Below are positions 58,069 through 64,000 of a stretch of DNA of 64,000 nucleotides, piece by piece; position 1 is the stretch's first letter; every line of letters starts with the position of its first letter. The stretch covers positions 248,001 through 312,000 of the forward strand of contig DATGLS010000037.1 in NCBI GenBank assembly GCA_035293985.1, written 5' to 3'. The stretch is from JAVDCA01 sp035293985. Its GTDB lineage: Bacteria; Pseudomonadota; Alphaproteobacteria; Rhizobiales; Xanthobacteraceae. Below the pieces are notes generated by a model. It did no database searches. It was not told the DNA's origin and saw only the letters and a list, made by a program, of their open reading frames with translations. The translations under genes were made by a program, and so were the position numbers.

Positions 58069-58524
58069 ATGTCTGAGGCCAACACCAGCACGCAACGTCC
58101 GCAAGTGTCCCCGTTTCCCGGCTTCCCGGGAGTGGAGACGCCTGCCGCTTTCCGCGACATCGCCGAGAAGAGCCTGTCGCACGCCAAGGAAAACTACGAG
58201 AAGATGAAGTCCGTCGCCGAGGAGGCGACCGGCGTCCTCGAGGACACCTACGCGAGCGCCAGCAAGGGCGCGACCGACTACGGCCGCAAGGTGATCGAGC
58301 TCACCCGCGAGAACACGAACGCGGCGTTCGATTTCGCCACCGAGCTGCTCGGCGCCAAGACGCTCTCGGAAGTGATCGAGCTCACGACCGCGCACGCGCG
58401 CAAGCAGTTCGAGGCGCTGACCGAGCAGGGCAAGGAACTCGCCGCGCTCGCCCAGAAGGTCGCGACCGAGGCGGCCGAGCCGATCAAGGAAGGCATGACC
58501 AAGGCGGCCCGCAAGGCGGCCTGA
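58069..58524 (+). CDS. phaP: Phasin (polyhydroxyalkanoate granule-associated protein)
   Basis: A 151-residue phasin of the Phasin_2 family, which coats polyhydroxybutyrate granules. After a Pro-rich N-terminal part (QVSPFPGFPGVETPAAFRD) come amphipathic helices: SLSHAKENYEKMKSVAEEAT, YASASKGATDYGRKVIELTR, NTNAAFDFATELLGAKTLSE and TTAHARKQFEALTEQGKELA, with Lys/Ala-rich repeats at the end. No Cys, no signal peptide. ATG at 58069 has AGAGGA ten bases upstream. It has its own promoter with PhaR-like operators and a strong terminator at 58555-58584, so it is a monocistronic, PHB-regulated gene. Granule synthase and other pha genes are not in the window. Confidence 0.92.
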   Translation: MSEANTSTQRPQVSPFPGFPGVETPAAFRDIAEKSLSHAKENYEKMKSVAEEATGVLEDTYASASKGATDYGRKVIELTRENTNAAFDFATELLGAKTLSEVIELTTAHARKQFEALTEQGKELAALAQKVATEAAEPIKEGMTKAARKAA

Positions 58525-58554
58525 GCGTCGCGCTCGTTGTGATGTGATGCGTGG

Positions 58555-58584
58555 TGGCCGGGCTCGTCCCGGCCATCTTTTTTT
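58555..58584 (+). terminator. Rho-independent terminator of the phasin gene
   Basis: Eight-bp stem TGGCCGGG / CCCGGCCA with loop CTCGT, followed by TCTTTTTTT. It lies 30 bp after the phasin stop. The stem is the first part of the family B repeat (21328, 29302), here with a T tract instead of the rest of the element. Confidence 0.88.
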
Positions 58585-58638
58585 GCGGGTACGACGCAGG
58601 GGCAGGGGGAGCGGGCTGGCTGCCAACTCATCGCGGCC

Positions 58639-58667
58639 TTGCCAAAAATGTCCCGTCCTCCTACGTT
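58639..58667 (+). promoter_or_regulatory. Candidate promoter of tRNA-His
   Basis: TTGCCA (58639-58644), a 17-bp spacer and TACGTT (58662-58667), 24 bases before the mature tRNA 5' end. The -35 box matches five of six positions; the -10 box is weak, as usual in high-GC genomes. Confidence 0.5.
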
Positions 58668-58691
58668 CCGGCCCGCTCGCACAGAGCCCGT

Positions 58692-58766
58692 GCAGCTGTA
58701 GCTCAGCGGTAGAGCGCCTGACTGTGGATCAGGAGGTCGGTGGTTCGAGACCACCCAGCTGTACCA
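58692..58766 (+). tRNA. tRNA-His (anticodon GTG)
   Basis: A 75-base cloverleaf including encoded CCA. Acceptor stem GCAGCTG / CAGCTGT (six Watson-Crick pairs plus a terminal G1-U72), D stem GCTC/GAGC, anticodon stem CCTGA/TCAGG with loop CTGTGGA (anticodon 58724-58726), T stem GGTGG/CCACC with loop TTCGAGA. The discriminator base is A73 and no G is encoded at -1 (the base is T). This lack of the otherwise universal G-1:C73 pair is known for most alphaproteobacterial tRNA-His. The next gene begins 15 bases downstream without a terminator between. Confidence 0.95.
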
Positions 58767-58781
58767 AGCCACGGCGGAAAC

Positions 58782-59132
58782 ATGGCCATCGCCAGCAAAT
58801 ACGTCTTCATCGTCGCGATGGACGTCGCGCCCGAGAAGGAGGCGCTGTTCAACGAGGTCTACGACACCGAGCACATCCCGAACCTCAAAAAGGTCCCGGG
58901 CGTGCTGTCGGTCACGCGGATGAAGACCGAGCCGGCGGCGTTCAACATCGGCGGCGAGCGGCGCACGCTGACCGGCGAGGGCGAGCCCACTTACGTTGCG
59001 ATCTACGAGATCGAGAGCCCGCAGGTGCTGCTGAGCCCCGAATGGGCCAAGGCCGGCGAGCTCGGCCGCTGGCCGACCGAGGTGAGGCCATTCACCCGCA
59101 ACCGCCGCCACGTGGTGCGCAAGGTGGTGTAG
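58782..59132 (+). CDS. DUF4286-like dimeric alpha-beta-barrel protein
   Basis: A 116-residue protein of ferredoxin-like dimeric alpha-beta-barrel type, similar to DUF4286/EthD-like proteins. Landmarks: YVFIVAMDVAPEKEALFNEV, YDTEHIPNLKKVPGVLSVTR and AIYEIESPQVL. The EVYDTEHIPNL stretch is the family signature. Such proteins are often small monooxygenase or heme-binding-like folds; function is not known. ATG at 58782 with GGCGGAAA upstream. It starts 15 bp after tRNA-His on the same strand and may be transcribed from the tRNA promoter. It ends 22 bp before the stop of the convergent Bug gene. Confidence 0.8.
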   Translation: MAIASKYVFIVAMDVAPEKEALFNEVYDTEHIPNLKKVPGVLSVTRMKTEPAAFNIGGERRTLTGEGEPTYVAIYEIESPQVLLSPEWAKAGELGRWPTEVRPFTRNRRHVVRKVV

Positions 59133-59154
59133 CGCGCACCAACCATACACTCCG

Positions 59155-60030
59155 TCACTTCACCTTGATGCTCGCCGCCTTGATCACCTTCGCCCATTTC
59201 TCCGTCTCCGCCGCGAGGTAGGCGCCGAAAGCGTCCGGCGTGTAGACGAGCGGCAGCACGGTCAGGTCGTCGATACGCTTCTTGATTCCCTCATCGACGA
59301 GGCACGCGTTGACGTCGCGGTTGAGCCGCGCGACGATCGCGGGCGGCGTGCCGCGTGGGGCGCCCGTGCCCGCGAAGGCGACCGCCTCGTATCCCGCAAA
59401 GGTCTGGGTCAGCGCCGGCACGTCGGGCAGGGCGTCTATGCGCTTGGCGCTCAGCACCGCGAGCGGGCGCACGGCGCCGGTGCGCATATGCGGCAGGTCG
59501 GATGCCACCACGTTGGCGGCCTCAACTTGGCCGCTCAACAGGTCGGTGAGCAGCGGCGCGCCGCCCTTGTAGGGGATATGCACCAACTCGATGCCGGCGC
59601 GCATCTTGAAGAGCTCGCCGGCGACCTGCGAGATCGTGCCGGTGCCGTAGGACGCGAGCATCATCCGGCCGGGGCTCGCCTTGGCGAGCGCGATCAGCTC
59701 GGCGATGGTCCGCGCCGGCACCTTCGGATCGAGCTCGATGACGAGCGGATAGGCGACGAGGCCCGACACCGGCGCGATCTCCTTGAGGAAATCGAACGAC
59801 AGGTCGGAAAAGAGGCTGGTGTTGATCGCGTTGCTGACGCCGCCCCACGGCAGCGTGTAGCCGTCGGGCGCGGCGCGGACCACGTACTCGGTCGCGATGT
59901 TGGCGCCGCCGCCGGGCGGGATCCAGTGCACCGGCCGCGTCGGATAGTCGAGCGCGCGGGCCCCGGGCGCAAGAAGCGCGAGTGCGGCCGCCGCGGACAG
60001 CAACGATCGGCGCGCGAGGCGTGCCACCAT
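59155..60030 (-). CDS. Bug-family receptor with an in-frame deletion of the ligand-binding segment
   Basis: A 291-residue TctC/Bug-type extracytoplasmic receptor, shorter than the usual 320-330. A signal peptide with RRSLLSAAAALALLAP is present. The mature start YPTRPVHWIPPGGG joins directly to ANIATEYVVRAAPDGYTL. In the intact relatives in this window about 33 residues lie between these parts (the segment ending VENRxGxGG). The rest, including IPYKGGAPLLTDLLSGQ and AGTGAPRGTPPAIVARL, is normal and the frame is open. The lost segment forms part of the binding cleft, so the protein may be inactive or altered. ATG at 60030; a longer frame to 60153 gives a non-signal N-terminus. No TctA/TctB nearby. 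Confidence 0.82.
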   Translation of the reverse strand: MVARLARRSLLSAAAALALLAPGARALDYPTRPVHWIPPGGGANIATEYVVRAAPDGYTLPWGGVSNAINTSLFSDLSFDFLKEIAPVSGLVAYPLVIELDPKVPARTIAELIALAKASPGRMMLASYGTGTISQVAGELFKMRAGIELVHIPYKGGAPLLTDLLSGQVEAANVVASDLPHMRTGAVRPLAVLSAKRIDALPDVPALTQTFAGYEAVAFAGTGAPRGTPPAIVARLNRDVNACLVDEGIKKRIDDLTVLPLVYTPDAFGAYLAAETEKWAKVIKAASIKVK

Positions 60031-60353
60031 GGCGCCGCTCCAGGGTCGCGCCGCCGCAGAGGCCGGCGGCGCCTGCGATCCTCGAGGTTTTGTCGTCGGA
60101 ATGCCGCCCGCCGCGGGCATCGTCGCCGCCTTCGATTTGCGGAGGTTCGGCATGTCCGCTGGCAGCTCGAGCGTCAGGCTACATCAGAGGTCTTTCGCGC
60201 GTAAGGCGCGAATTTCGGCGGCGGTACCGACAGATTTCGCCGCGCCGCCGTCCGACGCGAGCGCGTATACAACTTGCACTGGTGAGCAACGGACGTTGGC
60301 TCAACCATTTTCCGCCGCCGCGCAGAACGAACCCAATCGATCAGATCTCCCTG
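60031..60353. other. Intergenic region of 323 bases without a gene
   Basis: No convincing coding sequence. A hairpin TTCGCGC-GTAAG-GCGCGAA is at 60194-60212, followed by TTTCGG. It could be the control region of the truncated Bug gene (reading minus) and the downstream part of the hypothetical gene that ends at 60354. Confidence 0.6.
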
Positions 60354-60782
60354 TCATCTCTGAGCTTTTCGCGATCGCAGGTCGTCCCAGGCGGCGCCGC
60401 AGAATGCCTCGAGCGCGCGCGAGCGCCGAAACAGCGCCCGGCGCTCGTAGCGATCGAGCCGGAGAATCTCGCGGGCGACGTCGGCGCCCTCGAGGAGCCT
60501 CTGCGTCGCCGCGAGGCGGACGCTGCGCACGCGCACGAGGTCGATCTGCGCCTCGGCGATCCGGGTAGCGGCGGTGCGGCTCGCCGCGCTCGCGCCCTCG
60601 CCCGCGATGGCACGGGCGAGCGCCGCGACCTCCGGGGCGAGCGCCGCGTCGGCGAGGACCGGCAGGCTCAGGCCATGGCGCCAGGCATTGCGCGCCGCGG
60701 TCGTCTTGCCGGCACGCGTGCGCGGGCCGGTGCTGCGCGCTGCGTTGTCGCGGTTGGCGCGTCGTTGCGCGCGGCTGATCAT
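60354..60782 (-). CDS. Conserved hypothetical protein (142 aa)
   Basis: A 142-residue, Arg- and Ala-rich protein. It begins with the motif RRANRDNAARSTGPRTRAGK followed by ARNAWRHGLSLPVLAD, then long helices (EVAALARAIAGEG, RIAEAQIDLVRVRSVRLAAT) and ends LDRYERRALFRRSRALEAF. The N-A-A-R-S-T-G-P-x-T-x-x-G-K opening is a recognisable family in Bradyrhizobium-like and other soil bacteria, with unknown function. Its ATG overlaps the stop of the upstream gene (ATGA), so the two are translationally coupled. It is probably DNA- or RNA-associated judging from charge, which is inference. Confidence 0.75.
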   Translation of the reverse strand: MISRAQRRANRDNAARSTGPRTRAGKTTAARNAWRHGLSLPVLADAALAPEVAALARAIAGEGASAASRTAATRIAEAQIDLVRVRSVRLAATQRLLEGADVAREILRLDRYERRALFRRSRALEAFCGAAWDDLRSRKAQR

Positions 60783-61456
60783 CCTGCTTCTCCTGCTGCT
60801 TCGCTCGGAGATGGCGCCGGCGGGGGCACCTCGGCGAGCTCGGCCTCCTCGATCGGGCGCATCTGCGTCGCGGCGGCGAGGCGGTCGGCGAAGTCGGCGC
60901 GATGGAAGCCGATCTCGCGCAGCGCGGCGGCGCGGCGCGCCTCCAGGCTGGCGATCATCTGCTCGATGCGCTCGAACTCGTCGAGGTGAAGCGCGAAGGC
61001 GCTGCCAAGGGCGGCCGCGTGATCGAGGCCCGCCCTTTCGAGCCGGTCGCGCACGTCGCCGATCGCCGTGATCTCGCGCGCCGACCAGCGCCGGCCGAGC
61101 TCGTCAGCCCCCGACACCGTTTCGCCCAGGCTGCGCAGCAGCGCCGCCATGCCCTCCGCGCGCACGGCCGCGAGGCGGCCGGCCCTGAAGCGGCGCAGCC
61201 GCTCGATCTCCCAATAGTGATTGACCGCGTCGCGCAGCCACATCTCCTCGAGGATGCCGGTGGGGCGCACGCACGCCGTCGTGTCGGCGAGGAGCTTCGC
61301 ATAGGCGTCCGCATCCTCGCCCCCGGCGAGCGGGGTGTGCAGCGCGATCATAGGTGCGATCATGGGTACGTTTCCGGGTCCGTTTCCGGGTGCGTTTCTG
61401 GGTGCGCTCGCCCGGGCGGGCAGGCGGGGCAGAGAAGGCGTGGTCGTGATGGTCAT
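60779..61456 (-). CDS. Conserved hypothetical protein (225 aa) with N-terminal short repeats
   Basis: A 225-residue protein coupled to the preceding hypothetical gene. Residues 15-40 are low-complexity Pro/Gly/Asn/Met repeats (APRNAPGNGPGNVP, then MIAPMIA) encoded by 12-bp DNA repeats. The core has ADTTACVRPTGILEEMWLRD, AVNHYWEIERLRRFRAGRLA, a central helix-rich region and FERIEQMIASLEARRAAALR, and the tail is Pro/Glu-rich. No known domain. ATG at 61456 has GGAGA upstream; because of the repeats the later Met near residue 37 could also initiate. The pairing with the N-A-A-R-S-T-G-P protein recurs in related bacteria, as far as I recall. Function unknown. Confidence 0.7.
   Translation of the reverse strand: MTITTTPSLPRLPARASAPRNAPGNGPGNVPMIAPMIALHTPLAGGEDADAYAKLLADTTACVRPTGILEEMWLRDAVNHYWEIERLRRFRAGRLAAVRAEGMAALLRSLGETVSGADELGRRWSAREITAIGDVRDRLERAGLDHAAALGSAFALHLDEFERIEQMIASLEARRAAALREIGFHRADFADRLAAATQMRPIEEAELAEVPPPAPSPSEAAGEAG
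61364..61411. repeat. 12-bp tandem repeats inside the hypothetical gene
   Basis: GGGTACGTTTCC, GGGTCCGTTTCC, GGGTGCGTTTCT and the diverged GGGTGCGCTCGC in direct succession, encoding the P-G-N repeats on the minus strand. Next to it GATCATAGGTGC / GATCATGGGTAC is a second 12-bp duplication (MIAPMIA). Confidence 0.7.
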
Positions 61457-61767
61457 GCTTCGTCTCCGTGGGAGTGGATCATGGGGTGAGTGGGAACCCC
61501 GGCGAGCACTGCGGCGCGCCGGCCGAACGGGCCGAAAACGAAATACAGGCGATCTGCAATGGAAATTTTCGGCCGATTACAATGCAACGCATTCCACCGG
61601 CGAGCGAAAATGCACCGTCGCGGAAACAATGGATATCAATGGAAGAGCAACGCAAAGAACAATGGAACGACGAACCGAAAGGCGAGCGACGACGACGGCC
61701 GATTGCGGCGCCGTGTCATGGCGCCGTCCGTTCGGTTCGCGCCGATGAAAAAATCCCTCGTGTAAAA

Positions 61768-61808
61768 TACAGGGGATTTACAGGGCGCCGATGTGCCCGA
61801 AATACAGG
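61768..61808. repeat. Cluster of TACAGG motifs
   Basis: TACAGG at 61768-61773, 61779-61784 and 61803-61808, with a fourth copy at 61544-61549. The local contexts are AATACAGGGGA, TTTACAGGGC and AATACAGGGAA. The starts are 11 and 24 bases apart. Confidence 0.6.
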
Positions 61809-62251
61809 GAAACCGATTGAAACAACGACCGAAAAGGCGCGGGCGACGAACAGCAGCAAAAACAGAAAGAACAGGGAGCATTTGCAGGGCGGCGATTGCT
61901 CCTTTCGCGCGGGCCGACCATCTGCAGAGGCGCGACACCGAGGTCACGCCTCTTTGCGGCGATTCGTAGGATCAATCCTTCGACGCCACGCGCGGATGGG
62001 TTTCCCTGCGTCCGCGCGCGGTCAACCACCCTACGCCGCCTCAAAAGCAAACCGCGCCCGACGCGGTGCGGCTCCGGACGCGCGAATGTCACTCTGCACT
62101 TAATGCCATGCGCCGTTCGCGCCGGCATCGCAAGCACAATCCAATCTATCCCCGCTATTCAGGGTCGGGCCGACGATCGCGCGATGTCGGCGCTTGATGT
62201 CGCCATGACGCTGAGGCGGCGGGAAGGCGCGCATCACGGGACTTCCGCCAG

Positions 62252-62306
62252 GAGCCGAATACGAGCCGAATACGAGCCAGATGCGAGCCAGATACGCGCC
62301 CGATAC
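62252..62306. repeat. 11-bp tandem repeat, five units
   Basis: GAGCCGAATAC twice, then GAGCCAGATGC, GAGCCAGATAC and GCGCCCGATAC, followed by GAG. The unit equals about one helical turn, so any bound protein would sit on one face of the DNA. It ends about 190 bp upstream of the Bug gene at 62497. Confidence 0.8.
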
Positions 62307-62496
62307 GAGATCATGGCGCCTTCCCCGACGTGCGGGCTTCGGGCTAGATTTTGCCGTGACGATCCGAACGGGTGTTTGCATCCGGCACGTGACGAGCAAC
62401 GGAGATGCCGATGATGCATCAGGATGTTCGCGGTTTTCGCGGCCCTCGCCGGCGCGACAGGATCAGCGGGTGCCCAGGAATGGCCGACCGCTTGCC

Positions 62497-63486
62497 ATGA
62501 ACCTTCGTCGCCGGGATCTTCTGCAAATCGCGGGCGCTGCCGCCGCGCTCCCCATCGTGTCGCCGACCGCAAGGGCGGACACGAGTGCGGACACGTATCC
62601 GGCGCGGCCGGTGCGCATCATCGTTCCGTTCGGCGCCGGCGGCCCGTCCGACATCGTCACGCGCCTGGTCGGCCAATCCTTGTCGGCGCGGCTCGGCCAG
62701 CAATTCATCGTCGAGGACCGACCGGGCGGCAGCGGCAATATCGGGACCGAGGCCGTCGTTCGCGCAGCCCCGGATGGCTACACGCTGCTGATGGTCGGTC
62801 CGCCGAACGCGACGAATGCGACGCTGTACGACGATCTCAGGTTCGACTTCATCCGCGACATCGCACCCGTCGCCCTCATCGGCCGCGTCACCGTCATCAT
62901 GGTGGTGAACCCGTCGGTGCCGGCGAAGTCCGTCCCCGAGTTCATCGCTTACGCCAGGGCCAATCCCGGCAAGATCGACATGGGATCCGCCGGCAACGGA
63001 ACGACCGCGCATATGTCGGGCGAGCTGTTCAAGATGCTGGCCGGCGTCGAGCTGGTTCACGTCCCCTACCGCAGCCAGGCGCAAGCGCTCGCCGACCTGA
63101 TCGCCGGGCGGGTCCAGGTGATGTTCGACACCACGCCGCCGTATCTGCCGCACATCAAGGCGGGCGAGCTGCGCGCGCTGGCGGTGGGGAGCGCAAAACA
63201 CTGGGCGGCCATGCCGGAGCTGCCGACCATCGCGGCGTCCGTGCCCGGCTACGAGTCGGGCGGCTTTTACGGGTTCGGGGCGCCGCGCGGCACGCCGTCC
63301 GCGATCATCGGCAAGCTCAACGCGGCGACCAACGCCAGCCTGAACGACGCGACCGTGAAAGCGCGGCTTACCGACCTCGGCGTGACGGCACTTCCGGGTA
63401 CGCCTGCCGATTTCGGCAAGTTGATCGCCGACGAAACCGAGAAGTGGGGCAAGGTCATCCGGACGGCGCACATAAAACCCGAGTAG
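62497..63486 (+). CDS. Tripartite tricarboxylate transporter receptor (Bug family), twin-arginine-like signal
   Basis: A 329-residue Bug/TctC receptor. The leader MNLRRRDLLQIAGAAAALP has a twin arginine before a short hydrophobic stretch ending TARADT, suggesting export by the Tat route. The mature protein has YPARPVRIIVPFGAGGPSDI, VEDRPGGSGNIG, RAAPDGYTL, HVPYRSQAQALADLIAGRVQ and GFGAPRGTPSAIIGKLN, all family landmarks. Full length, unlike the deleted homologue at 59155. ATG at 62497; in the longer frame upstream the extra codons lie in the repeat region. The heparanase-like gene follows 39 bp later, so they may be co-transcribed, hinting at a sugar-acid ligand such as a glucuronate, which is inference. 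Confidence 0.9.
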   Translation: MNLRRRDLLQIAGAAAALPIVSPTARADTSADTYPARPVRIIVPFGAGGPSDIVTRLVGQSLSARLGQQFIVEDRPGGSGNIGTEAVVRAAPDGYTLLMVGPPNATNATLYDDLRFDFIRDIAPVALIGRVTVIMVVNPSVPAKSVPEFIAYARANPGKIDMGSAGNGTTAHMSGELFKMLAGVELVHVPYRSQAQALADLIAGRVQVMFDTTPPYLPHIKAGELRALAVGSAKHWAAMPELPTIAASVPGYESGGFYGFGAPRGTPSAIIGKLNAATNASLNDATVKARLTDLGVTALPGTPADFGKLIADETEKWGKVIRTAHIKPE

Positions 63487-63525
63487 TACGGCTTCGCCTC
63501 TCAATGGCTCGCTGGCGAGACGTTC

Positions 63526-64000
63526 ATGAGGAAGCATAGGCTCCGATTACCGAGCGCCGGCGCGACTGCGGCCTTCATCGGCCTATCCATGATCGTCGCA
63601 ACCGCCGCGGCGCAGTCCGTCTCGGTTGCGCCGGCGACGATGCCACGCGTCGGCACGGTCGACGAACGCTATCAATCCTATAACGTGGAAATGGTCGAGG
63701 TGACGGGCGGAAGGTTCTGGCGCCCGTATGGCTTGGATCCAAAGGCCTCCCGCCGGCAAGCTCCGCCGTCCGCGGTCGGCACGGCGCAGGGCCATACCCC
63801 GACGGGCATGAGCTCGACCCTCCATGCGTATCGGCCCCCGATTGATCTGACGAATGCGCGCCTGCGCAAGCTCGCCGCCGCTCTCGGACCTTCCTATATG
63901 CGGGTCAGCGGGACGTGGGCCAACAACACCTATTTCGCGGACACCGACCAAACATCCGGTGACCCACCGCCGGGATTCGGGAGCGTGCTCACCCGCCAGC
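63526..64000 (+). CDS. Secreted heparanase-like (GH79-type) glycoside hydrolase, partial
   Basis: The first 158 residues of a protein cut by the window end. A signal peptide is seen (GATAAFIGLSMIVATAAAQ, cleavage after AAAQ). The mature part contains YQSYNVEMVEVTGG, then RPPIDLTNARLRKLAAALG and PSYMRVSGTWANNTYF. The last two match the heparanase/GH79 beginning L-R-x-L-A-x-x-L-x-P-A-Y-x-R-x-x-G-T. Such enzymes hydrolyse beta-glucuronides. The catalytic Glu residues lie beyond the window, so activity cannot be judged. ATG at 63526; no stop before base 64000. It sits 39 bp after a Bug receptor gene. Confidence 0.65.
   Translation, partial: MRKHRLRLPSAGATAAFIGLSMIVATAAAQSVSVAPATMPRVGTVDERYQSYNVEMVEVTGGRFWRPYGLDPKASRRQAPPSAVGTAQGHTPTGMSSTLHAYRPPIDLTNARLRKLAAALGPSYMRVSGTWANNTYFADTDQTSGDPPPGFGSVLTRQ

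Larger units (their letters stand above)
61457..62496. other. Gene-poor, A-richer region of about 1 kb
   Basis: No frame here has convincing protein features; the longest plus-strand frame (61468-62103) is low-complexity, charged and lacks a family. From 61540 to about 61890 the plus strand is clearly richer in A (AAAACGAAATACAGG, GAAACAATGGATATCAATGG) than the neighbouring genes. It holds four TACAGG motifs, an 11-bp tandem repeat at 62252-62306 and the leader of the Bug gene at 62497. It may be a decayed mobile segment or a structured non-coding region. Confidence 0.55.

Noticed and set aside
58692..58766. tRNA-His as integration site of a genomic island
   Set aside because: No integrase next to it and no second copy of the tRNA 3' end was noticed in the window.
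61468..62103. A 211-codon plus-strand frame in the gene-poor region
   Set aside because: Low-complexity, charged, no domain, changing composition along its length; treated as non-coding.
62252..62306. CRISPR-like array
   Set aside because: Units are 11 bp without spacers, and no cas gene is present; it is a simple tandem repeat.
1..64000. Insertion sequences or prophage
   Set aside because: No transposase, integrase, terminase or structural phage gene is seen; the repeats are short palindromic elements.

Overview
The window looks like a chromosomal segment of a high-GC alphaproteobacterium, most likely of the Hyphomicrobiales (Bradyrhizobium / Xanthobacteraceae-like soil bacteria). The reasons are: a tRNA-His with the alphaproteobacterial acceptor end (no G at -1, U72, A73); small proteins typical of that order (DUF3175 type, DUF6460 type); a phasin; several orphan Bug-type periplasmic receptors; and dispersed palindromic intergenic repeats of the kind common in Bradyrhizobium. 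There is no transposase, integrase, phage gene or CRISPR array. No rRNA is present.

Left part (1-14100). An M19 dipeptidase, a multiply frameshifted AsmA-like remnant, a 51-residue membrane protein, a DUF3175 protein and an SDR lead into a compact set at 3429-7549. This set holds a RibD-type reductase facing a four-gene operon of MDR dehydrogenase, PTPS-fold protein, family 4 glycosyltransferase and methyltransferase. The PTPS-fold protein lacks its catalytic residues and the dehydrogenase lacks zinc ligands, so this looks like a pathway for an unknown glycosylated or methylated product. It is my best candidate for an undescribed system. Divergent from it is an envelope-glycan operon (MdoH-like transferase, FkbM methyltransferase, polytopic membrane protein). 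Next comes a tightly overlapped redox set (11578-14063): two tiny membrane proteins, a heme-b ferric-reductase-like/Rieske fusion and a Rieske/flavodoxin fusion.

Middle part (14200-35900). This is an accessory-metabolism landscape: a dihydroxyphthalate-decarboxylase-like binding protein, an Ldh-family dehydrogenase, three alpha/beta-hydrolases (one with Gly in place of the nucleophile Ser), a luciferase-like monooxygenase, two tandem molybdopterin subunits of the xanthine dehydrogenase family without their FAD and FeS partners, two SDRs without the usual Ser/Tyr/Lys triad, an MDR reductase, an LVIVD propeller, two MFS transporters, the covalent uracil-DNA glycosylase UdgX, a ModA-like protein, a Bug receptor and a DsrE protein.

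Right part (36000-58600). A CaiB-type CoA transferase is divergent from malonyl-CoA decarboxylase, with a dyad operator candidate between them. Glycerol catabolism follows (glpD, a CheY-like receiver, glpK), then an oxalate/formate-type antiporter, a potGHI polyamine importer without its binding protein, an AsmA protein, succinyl-CoA:3-ketoacid CoA transferase (scoAB), a DUF1194 von Willebrand protein and a large PAS histidine kinase with a heptad-repeat linker. The phasin gene has two TGC-rich PhaR-like sites overlapping its promoter, and a strong terminator. Malonyl-CoA decarboxylase, scoAB and phasin all touch acyl-CoA and polyhydroxybutyrate metabolism.

Right end (58640-64000). tRNA-His, a DUF4286-like protein, a Bug receptor with an in-frame deletion of its ligand-binding segment, a translationally coupled pair of hypothetical proteins, then about 1 kb of gene-poor, relatively A-rich DNA carrying TACAGG repeats and an 11-bp tandem repeat. 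The window ends with an intact Bug receptor and the start of a secreted heparanase-like (GH79-type) enzyme cut by the window edge.
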